A DNA stretch of 6,355 nucleotides from Bryobacterales bacterium. GTDB taxonomy: Bacteria; Acidobacteriota; Terriglobia; Bryobacterales; Bryobacteraceae. The notes under the pieces are model-generated. The model worked only from the letters and a program-made list of their open reading frames with translations, was not told where the DNA came from and made no database searches. The translations under genes and the position numbers were made by a program. The stretch covers positions 1 through 6,355 of the forward strand of contig PKYZ01000698.1 of the NCBI GenBank assembly GCA_003132865.1, read 5' to 3'. Below, piece after piece: positions 1 through 4,929 of the stretch. Numbering within the stretch: the first letter of the stretch is position 1; each line of letters begins with the position of its first letter.

Positions 1-33
1 ATGCGTCGAGTGTAGCAGCGGATCCGCCACTGG

Positions 34-870
34 TTAAGTGGGGCGGACCCCCCGGTCCGCGCGGGACCCCCTGGTCGCGCTCAACTGGCGCCGGAAATCG
101 TCGATCACCCGCACTACCGGGGCGCCCGCGAACTGCGCGGCGGGGAACGCGTCGCTCCAACGCACGCCTGCAGGATAGATCGCCACAAAGTCCCATACCA
201 CGCGGCCGTGCAGCCGCTGGTCGCCGAGCACGCCGGCCTGGTTCGATTGCGCCGCGCGCCGGATCGCCTGCGACAGCGAATGCCGCGGATCCCAGAACTG
301 CGCCACGCGCGCGTCCGGAAGCCGCCCCACGGCGCCCGCGCCCGGCGCGTGCCAGTCCGTGACCAGGACCGGCTCCCAAACCACGAACACGCGCACATTG
401 GGATCGTGTACGTCGCGCAGAACCGATTCGATCGCGGAGGCCCCCCGCAGACAGGTCCCTCAAGTGGGCGAGAGCAGCACCACCACGCGCGTGCGATCCG
501 CGGCAGCGTTGAACGATTGCCGGAAGCTGTCCAATTGGAGAGCAGCCACGGTCGGCTGGCCGGCGGGCGCGCTCGCGGGCACGTGCCCGAACAGCATCGC
601 CGCGACCAGTCCGGTCGAGCACAGCAGCACGGTCACATTCAAGACGCGCCGTCCGCGTCCGCACTTGCGCGCCCGGAACGCCTGCACGAATCCTACTACC
701 AGCATCAAGACCGCGAAGGCGATCAGGTAAGGTTCGAGCGATACGAAGATCCCCGAGGCGCCGGCCGATCCCGCCGCCAACAGGAACGGCCCCAGCGGCA
801 GGCAGCAACTAAGCGCCGCCAGCGCGCTCACCACCGCCGCCACCGAAGAGGCCAGCGTACCGCTTCTCAT
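34..870 (-). CDS. Membrane-anchored MerT-like/thioredoxin-like selenoprotein with UGTC active site (TGA at 460-462 read as Sec)
   Basis: I read this as one 278-residue protein with Sec at codon 137. The frame is open on both sides of TGA 460-462, and the TGA replaces the first Cys of a redox motif (LLSPTUGTCLRGA, U137/C140). Residues 1-95 resemble mercuric transporter MerT: helix 1 carries vicinal C22-C23 before a Pro, a 'SLEPY' segment starts helix 2 (about 48-63), an Arg-rich loop contains C70, and helix 3 spans about 76-94. The Arg-rich loop suggests N-in topology, placing the C-terminal domain in the periplasm. Residues about 126-265 look thioredoxin-like: a strand (RVVVLLSPT), the UGTC turn, a helix, then strands VRVFVVWEPV and RVVWDFVAIYP. 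ATG at 870 overlaps the stop of the isomerase gene (ATGA), so translation is probably coupled; an in-frame ATG at 948 would lie inside that gene. The expected activity is thiol/disulfide redox chemistry; the substrate is unknown. If Sec is not inserted, the product stops after residue 136. Confidence 0.82.
43..79 (-). repeat. Two imperfect tandem GC-rich hairpin units at the 3' end of the selenoprotein gene
   Basis: GCGGACCCCCCGGTCCGC (43-60) folds as a perfect 7-bp stem with a CCCC loop. The adjacent GCGGGACCCCCTGGTCGCG (61-79) is a diverged copy with a weaker stem. They encode the Arg-rich C-terminal tail (RGSRADRGVRPT), which does not look like part of the thioredoxin fold. The perfect hairpin sits 6 nt before the TAA stop, so it could aid transcription termination, but no T-tract follows on the minus strand. 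Confidence 0.4.
433..462 (-). promoter_or_regulatory. Candidate bacterial SECIS element with its Sec UGA codon
   Basis: The UGA occupies 462-460 on the minus strand. Starting 12 nt after it, 448-444 (GCGGG) pairs with 438-434 (UCCGC): four Watson-Crick pairs plus one G-U. The loop is GGGCC, or GGC if 443 also pairs with 439. A U-G pair at 449/433 can extend the base. The apical loop therefore starts 16-17 nt after the UGA and begins with two G's. Known bacterial SECIS hairpins, bound by SelB, lie immediately downstream of the UGA with the loop roughly 16-37 nt away and a G in the first two loop positions, so this fits. The stem was folded by eye; no energy was computed. Confidence 0.7.
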
Positions 871-1670
871 GGCACCAAGACCCGCAGCAAACGCGCGCCA
901 TTGCGTGGACGAATCGTGAATGCATCCGCATGCGCGGGAACCACCCAAACCTGGCCCGGCGCGAACGCTTCATCGCCGAACTGCCCGTCGCCTTCCAGGC
1001 AGATCGGCAACTCGGCGCGCAACGCACCCGCCCAGGTCAAGCCGCCCTCCACCGCACCATCAACCGCGATCGATTCCGTCCGGAAGTATGGGCACTCCAC
1101 CAGCAGCCGCCGCCCATCGCCCAAATCCACGGGCGCGCTCGCCCCCGGATGGCAGCCCAAATCCGCCACCGCCAACGCGGCATCTAAATGCAGCTCGCGC
1201 GGCCGGCCGTAGTCATAGAGCCTGTAGGTCACATCGCTATACTGCTGGATCTCGCACAGCGCGATGCCCGCCCCGATGGCGTGTACCGTGCCCGCCGGCA
1301 CGAAGAAGGTATCGCCGGCTTCGGCCGCATACCAGCGCAGCAGTCCCTCGATCTCGCCGGAAAGCGCCGCCGCCCGCGCCTCATCGCGATCCAGAGGCCG
1401 TTCAAAGCCCAGCGCCAACCGCGCATCAGGCCCGGCCCGCAGCACATGCCACATCTCGGTTTTACCCGGACCGCTGGCGGAATCCGGCGGATGCACCTGC
1501 ACCGAGAGCTTCTCCGACGTGAAGAGGAACTTCACCAACAGGCGCGGCTCCTCGGGCGCAACGAACCAGACTTCGCCGGTCTTCCCCGCGCCGCGCGGAT
1601 ACCAGGGTTCCGTCTCCGGAGTGCCCCAAACCTTTTCGAGTGCCGTGGAGCTGAGCCGCCGAACCTTCAC
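867..1670 (-). CDS. manA: Compact class I mannose-6-phosphate isomerase
   Basis: This 267-residue type I phosphomannose isomerase would interconvert mannose-6-phosphate and fructose-6-phosphate in the cytoplasm, feeding GDP-mannose and glycan synthesis or mannose use. The cupin zinc site is visible: Q58-V-H60 in LSVQVHPPD, E72 in KTEMWHVL, and H130 in FFVPAGTVHAIGAG. The family signature EIQQYSDVTYRLYDYGR is at about 140-156, with the likely catalytic Arg at 150. A second cupin half follows (about 185-267). It is shorter than E. coli ManA (about 390 residues) and fits the compact bacterial form lacking the large helical insert. The start is a GTG overlapping the aminotransferase stop (GTGA, 1667-1670), and its own TGA overlaps the next start (ATGA, 867-870). 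No strong ribosome site is seen, consistent with coupling. All expected metal ligands are present, so it is probably active. Confidence 0.93.
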   Translation of the reverse strand: MKVRRLSSTALEKVWGTPETEPWYPRGAGKTGEVWFVAPEEPRLLVKFLFTSEKLSVQVHPPDSASGPGKTEMWHVLRAGPDARLALGFERPLDRDEARAAALSGEIEGLLRWYAAEAGDTFFVPAGTVHAIGAGIALCEIQQYSDVTYRLYDYGRPRELHLDAALAVADLGCHPGASAPVDLGDGRRLLVECPYFRTESIAVDGAVEGGLTWAGALRAELPICLEGDGQFGDEAFAPGQVWVVPAHADAFTIRPRNGARLLRVLVP

Positions 1671-2854
1671 TGTTCTACTATAAACCGGTGCAGGCGCTCC
1701 AAGCCCCGCTCCAGCTCATGCATGGAAGTGGCGTAAGAAATCCGCACGTGCCGGTCGGTACCGAACGCCTCGCCCGGAACCACCGCCACGGCCGCCTTGT
1801 CGAGCAGCTTCTCGGCGAACTGCGCGCTGTTGGAGATGCCGTTCCGGAACGCCACCCCGATGTTCGGATATGCGTAGAACGCGCCCCGCGGCTCGGCGCA
1901 GTGCACGCCGGGAATCGCGCCCAGCCGCCCGATGACGAAGTCGCGCCGCTTGGCGTATTCCGCCAGCATCGTGCCCACGGATTCCTGCGGCCCGCGCAGC
2001 GCCTCCACCGCGCCCTTCTGCGCGATAGACGTCGGATTGGAAGTGGAATGGCTTTGCAGCTTCATCATGGCCCCGATCACTCGCGCGGGCGCCAACGCGA
2101 AGCCGATGCGCCATCCCGTCATAGCATACGTTTTCGAGAGCGACCCGGCCACCAGCACATTTTCCTTCGCGCCCTCCAGCGATGCGATCGAAAACGGATG
2201 GCTATCGTACAGGAAGTGGCAGTAGCACTCGTCGGTCATCAGGAAAACGCCGCGCTCCGCTGTAAGCCGGTAGATCCTTTCGAACTCAGTGCGGTCGAGC
2301 ACCGCGCCGCTGGGGTTCGACGGCGAATTGATCAGCACGAGCTTGGTGCGCGCGGTCAGGTACGGCTCGACCATGTCCGCCGTCAGCGTGAATCCCTTAT
2401 CTTCGTCCGTGCCCACGAACACGCAAGTAGCGCCGGCGTAGTTCACCACGTCTTTGTAAGTGACCCAATACGGCACCGGGATCACCACCTCGTCGCCGGG
2501 ATTGAGCAGCGCCTGCGTCAGGTTGAAGATGGCGTGCTTGCCGCCCACGGTGATCAGGCACTCGCCCGGCTGGTAATGCGTGCCGAAATCCGCCGCATGC
2601 CTTTCGCAGACGGCCTGCTTCAGCTCCAGCGTGCCGCCCGCGTTGGTATATTTCGTGAAGTTCTGTTCCAAAGCGCGCACGGCGGCGCGCTTGATGTTGT
2701 CCGGCGTCGGAAAGTCCGGCTCGCCAGCCCCGAAGTCCACTACGTCCACGCCTTGCGCGCGCAACTTCTCCGCATCGGCCGCCACTTTCATCGTGGACGA
2801 CACGCTGATTAAAGATATGCGCTCAGCGATTTCCTGATTGCTTTGCACTACCAT
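1667..2854 (-). CDS. aspC: Class I PLP-dependent aminotransferase, aspartate aminotransferase type
   Basis: This 395-residue fold-type I aminotransferase most likely transfers the amino group between aspartate (possibly also prephenate or aromatic donors) and 2-oxoglutarate. Visible landmarks are VVDFGAGEPDFPTP (39-52), TKYTNAGG (67-74), the GGKHAIFNL phosphate-binding region (104-112), N180 in SPSNPSG, D208 and Y211 in TDECY, the Schiff-base lysine K241 in SLSKTYAMTGWRIG, R249, and the carboxylate-binding R371 in HVRISYA. The TKYT and GGKHAI features resemble the bacterial 1b/gamma type (Thermus-like) rather than E. coli AspC, so exact substrate preference is uncertain. The ATG at 2854 has a clear AAGGAG ribosome site five bases upstream. 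It lies 29 nt after coaD and overlaps the isomerase start by four bases, indicating one transcript. Length and catalytic residues are normal. Confidence 0.94.
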   Translation of the reverse strand: MVVQSNQEIAERISLISVSSTMKVAADAEKLRAQGVDVVDFGAGEPDFPTPDNIKRAAVRALEQNFTKYTNAGGTLELKQAVCERHAADFGTHYQPGECLITVGGKHAIFNLTQALLNPGDEVVIPVPYWVTYKDVVNYAGATCVFVGTDEDKGFTLTADMVEPYLTARTKLVLINSPSNPSGAVLDRTEFERIYRLTAERGVFLMTDECYCHFLYDSHPFSIASLEGAKENVLVAGSLSKTYAMTGWRIGFALAPARVIGAMMKLQSHSTSNPTSIAQKGAVEALRGPQESVGTMLAEYAKRRDFVIGRLGAIPGVHCAEPRGAFYAYPNIGVAFRNGISNSAQFAEKLLDKAAVAVVPGEAFGTDRHVRISYATSMHELERGLERLHRFIVEQ

Positions 2855-2859
2855 CGTCG

Positions 2860-2865
2860 CTCCTT
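2860..2865 (-). promoter_or_regulatory. Ribosome binding site of the aminotransferase gene
   Basis: AAGGAG on the minus strand lies 5 nt before the ATG at 2854. It is the only strong Shine-Dalgarno in the minus-strand operon and fixes this start. Confidence 0.75.
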
Positions 2866-2883
2866 GGTTCCTCGCCGCTTCCG

Positions 2884-3378
2884 CTAGCTTCGCCCGAACC
2901 GCTTCCGCAGCCTGTCTTCCACCGGCGGCGGCACCAGCCCCCCGATGTTGCCGCCCAGCCCGAACACTTCCTTCACCAGACGCGAGCTGATGAACGAGTG
3001 CGCCTCGCTGGCCATCATGAAAACCGTCTCGATGTCCGGACGCAGCCGCCGGTTCATCAAGGCCATCTGCAGTTCATACTCGTAATCCGAGATCGCCCGT
3101 ATGCCGCGCAACAGCACGGTTGCGCCGTTTTGCGCCGCGTAATCCACCAGCAATCCCTCAAAGGAGTCGACGGCCACGTTCGGATAGCAGTCCACCACTT
3201 CGCCCAGCATCTCGATTCTCTCTTCCACGCTGAACAGCGGCTGCTTGGTTTCGTTGCGCAGAATCGCGACAATCAGCTTGTCGAACAGACAGCACCCGCG
3301 TACGATCAGGTCCAGGTGGCCATTGGTAATCGGGTCGAAAGAGCCCGGATAGATGGCGGTCAACTGGGGCGGCTTCAT
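2884..3378 (-). CDS. coaD: Pantetheine-phosphate adenylyltransferase
   Basis: CoaD catalyses the penultimate step of coenzyme A synthesis: 4'-phosphopantetheine plus ATP gives dephospho-CoA and pyrophosphate, in the cytoplasm. From the ATG at 3378 it has 164 residues, close to the usual 159-165. The nucleotidyltransferase signature AIYPGSFDPITNGH is at 8-21 (T/HxGH motif, H21). The substrate-binding LLRGIRAISDYEYE is at 89-102 and the second motif SEAHSFISSRLVKE at 124-137, with ISSR at 130-133. An in-frame GTG at 3390 would add four residues (MRAA); ATG is preferred because the family's first strand starts right after it, but neither has a strong ribosome site. It is the first of four close minus-strand genes; the link to the redox protein is positional only. 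Confidence 0.95.
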   Translation of the reverse strand: MKPPQLTAIYPGSFDPITNGHLDLIVRGCCLFDKLIVAILRNETKQPLFSVEERIEMLGEVVDCYPNVAVDSFEGLLVDYAAQNGATVLLRGIRAISDYEYELQMALMNRRLRPDIETVFMMASEAHSFISSRLVKEVFGLGGNIGGLVPPPVEDRLRKRFGRS

Positions 3379-3409
3379 GGCCGCTCGCACGCGTTCGGTC
3401 TCGTTGGTT

Positions 3410-3423
3410 ATTCTACGATTCTA
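3410..3423 (-). promoter_or_regulatory. Possible -10 elements upstream of coaD
   Basis: TAGAAT occurs twice, 8 nt apart (3423-3418 and 3415-3410), in the 53-nt gap before coaD. It matches four of six bases of a sigma-70 -10 box. No convincing -35 hexamer is found at 16-18 nt, so this is a weak candidate. Alternatively, the operon could be read from upstream of 4709. Confidence 0.2.
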
Positions 3424-3431
3424 CCCGAACT

Positions 3432-3782
3432 TCAGCGCGGCTGCTGAGCCGCACCCCCAGGCCGTGCGAGTGTGCGCCAGAGCATATGGAAGCCGGGCAC
3501 GATGCGAAACCCCGCGGCCTCGATATAGAAGATGCCGGCGCCGGGGATTCCGCCTTCAATCAGGACCTTATTCGCATGGCCGTCGTAGTATGTGACCGGC
3601 CGGTGCGCGCCGGCGGACTTGCGGTCGAGATCCACGAGTTCAGCATAAAACGTTGCACGTGCGCCCTTCCACTCGACTTCGGAGAACTCGATCCCCACCG
3701 CGAAAGGCCGCGACGATGAGGCGCGGTCCAGCTTGCGGATGTGCCCGCTGACTACGGCGCCCCGCGGCACGGCAAAGTCCCC
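3432..3782 (-). pseudogene. In-frame C-terminal continuation of the secreted hypothetical protein, beyond the TAG
   Basis: After the TAG the frame stays open for 116 codons. It completes the domain begun upstream: GDFAVPRGAVVSGHIRKL directly continues LPAGLLVPVELD...GDTLHARVV, and is followed by FAVGIEFSEVEW, a beta-rich stretch and a closing FHMLWRT segment. Without the TAG the protein would be 425 residues. The fragment has no signal peptide of its own. It could be restarted at GTG 3770, which has GGGGGA seven bases upstream, giving 112 residues. The most economical reading is a gene broken by a single nonsense change or base-call error (one substitution from CAG, AAG or TGG). Stop readthrough is possible but shows no signal. 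Confidence 0.6.
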
Positions 3783-4709
3783 CTAGTACCGAACCTCCTC
3801 GACCACCCGCGCATGCAGCGTATCGCCCACCGAAGCCGTCTTCGAATCGATGGCGGTGTCCAATTCGACAGGAACAAGCAGGCCGGCGGGCAGATCTACC
3901 TCGCGCACCTGCGGCTTGGGGACCTCCGGCAGAGAAGCGGCAGGCGCATCGAAACTGATCGTCGATTCACTCCGGTACTCGTGGCAATCGGAAAACTCGA
4001 TCACATCGCGGTTCGCCTCACCGGAGAAATGCGTCATCGTCAATTCGGATCGTTTGGGCAGCAAGGCGTCGGCATCGCCGATATGCGCGCGGGCATAAAA
4101 GGTCCGGATGACGGCTTCCTCGAGCCGCAGGCTATAGGGCATGTGGTCGCCATACACGTCCAGGCGGATCAGGTCCAGAGAGACGGGATCAAACCAGAAG
4201 GAGCCTTTAGCGGCCACTATCTCTTCGGCGTCGTTAGCCCGTATTTCCCAGCGGCTTTCTTGCTGTGTGAGATGAAAATCGTAACGGACGGAACCACGCC
4301 CGGCCAGAGTCTCCTCGCCCCGGTATTCGAGAGTGCCTTTGCCCGTGACGAATAGATTCTGCGCAAAGGTGGCGAACATGCCGGTACCGATAGCGCCGCT
4401 GGGCACCAAAGCCGTCACTTCCCGATCTTCGAATTGGCGGGACCCGGGCCAGGCGAACAGCTCCTTCCCGGCCACGCTGGAGACCTCCAGGCGAACCGTA
4501 TCGGCAGGCTTGAAGTTGCGTGAATGCGGCTGGCGATGCGCGCGCTCGATGGTCTCCAGGCAGGTATAGTTGGGAATACTGGTCATGTCCTGCCGGACCT
4601 TCTCCTTAAAGCGAGCCAACTGGCCTTCGTCAGGCGCTTGACCGGCGGCGCCCGCCGTCATCGTGAGGCAGATCGCGAACAGCCATGCCCCACATATTTT
4701 GTTTCGCAT
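3783..4709 (-). CDS. Secreted acidobacterial-type hypothetical protein, N-terminal part up to an in-frame TAG
   Basis: This 308-residue product starts with a signal peptide (about 1-23, hydrophobic WLFAICLTMTAGA followed by AGQA). The mature part begins with a helix and the sequence SIPNYTCLETIERA (44-57), a pattern I associate with exported hypothetical proteins of Acidobacteriota. The middle (about 70-250) is beta-rich: VRLEVSS, KELFAWPG, FVTGKGTLEYRGEE, WFDPVSLDLIRLDV. C50 and C242 could form a disulfide. From 273 a new domain starts (LPAGLLVPVELDTAIDS, then GDTLHARVVEEVRY) and is cut by TAG 3783-3785 in mid-fold. The same frame then continues to 3432. The start ATG has only a weak GGCGG upstream. 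Function is unknown; I see no catalytic motif. It is probably periplasmic or outer-envelope. Confidence 0.75.
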   Translation of the reverse strand: MRNKICGAWLFAICLTMTAGAAGQAPDEGQLARFKEKVRQDMTSIPNYTCLETIERAHRQPHSRNFKPADTVRLEVSSVAGKELFAWPGSRQFEDREVTALVPSGAIGTGMFATFAQNLFVTGKGTLEYRGEETLAGRGSVRYDFHLTQQESRWEIRANDAEEIVAAKGSFWFDPVSLDLIRLDVYGDHMPYSLRLEEAVIRTFYARAHIGDADALLPKRSELTMTHFSGEANRDVIEFSDCHEYRSESTISFDAPAASLPEVPKPQVREVDLPAGLLVPVELDTAIDSKTASVGDTLHARVVEEVRY

Positions 4710-4861
4710 CTGCCGCCATAATAACGCCCTTCGGCGGGGGCCATTCGGAAGACCGGCCTGTACTCGGCTGCCTATCCGCGTTGATCTGTGTTTTGCCGGC
4801 CGCGGCGCTGAACGAACTCCGCGGCGCCCTGTACTCCCAACCCATTAGTATCAAAAGGTTA

Positions 4862-4890
4862 TTGTAAACCTCCCTCCCCCGCGATACCAT
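4862..4890 (+). promoter_or_regulatory. Candidate sigma-70-like promoter for the propeller/heme gene
   Basis: TTGTAA (4862-4867) and TACCAT (4885-4890) each match four of six consensus bases, with an exact 17-nt spacer. Transcription would start near 4897, leaving a leader of about 33 nt before GTG 4930. Both boxes are weak and were found by eye. Confidence 0.3.
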
Positions 4891-4895
4891 TCGAA

Positions 4896-4926
4896 CTTCA
4901 GGGGTTAGACATAAACAGGTCTGAAG
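4896..4926 (+). promoter_or_regulatory. Leader inverted repeats covering the ribosome site
   Basis: CTTCAG (4896-4901) is complementary to CTGAAG (4921-4926). Alternatively TTAGAC (4905-4910) pairs with GTCTGA (4919-4924) around an 8-nt loop. The two pairings are mutually exclusive, and both mask the GAAGG ribosome site (4923-4927) of the downstream gene. Stems are only 6 bp, so a regulatory role is speculative. Confidence 0.25.
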
Positions 4927-4929
4927 GTA

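Larger units (their letters stand above)
4710..4929. other. Divergent intergenic region (220 nt)
   Basis: This lies between the minus-strand secreted-protein gene and the plus-strand heme/propeller gene, so promoters for both directions probably sit here. It holds a 9-nt direct repeat CCTGTACTC (4757-4765 and 4828-4836), a GCCGCGG/CCGCGGC inverted repeat (4799-4805 with 4819-4825, 13-nt loop), an AT-richer segment (about 4841-4870), and ATCCGCGTTGATCTGTG (4774-4790). No tRNA, small gene or terminator was recognised. Confidence 0.6.

Noticed and set aside
18..27. Perfect palindrome GCGGATCCGC just past the selenoprotein stop
   Set aside because: A 10-bp GC-rich palindrome is common by chance here. 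It leaves no loop for an RNA hairpin and has no T-tract, so it was not called a terminator.
34..396. Treating the C-terminal thioredoxin-like part as an independent gene from GTG 396
   Set aside because: That start lies inside the second strand of the fold (VRVFVVWEP), after the redox motif and first helix, so the product would not be a foldable domain.
460..948. Treating the MerT-like part as a complete protein starting at ATG 948
   Set aside because: The extra 26 residues lie inside the isomerase gene and do not resemble a membrane-protein start. ATG 870 overlaps the isomerase stop in the usual coupled fashion, and the frame continues meaningfully past the TGA.
208..1212. Plus-strand open frame (334 codons) opposite the selenoprotein and isomerase genes
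   Set aside because: It is low-complexity and Arg/Pro-rich, and spans two clearly coding minus-strand genes. It exists because GC-rich sequence has few stops.
1688..2812. Long plus-strand open frame (374 codons) opposite the aminotransferase
   Set aside because: It is the antisense shadow of a gene with all family motifs. Its translation is rich in Arg, His and Gln with no recognisable domain, typical of the opposite strand of GC-rich coding DNA.
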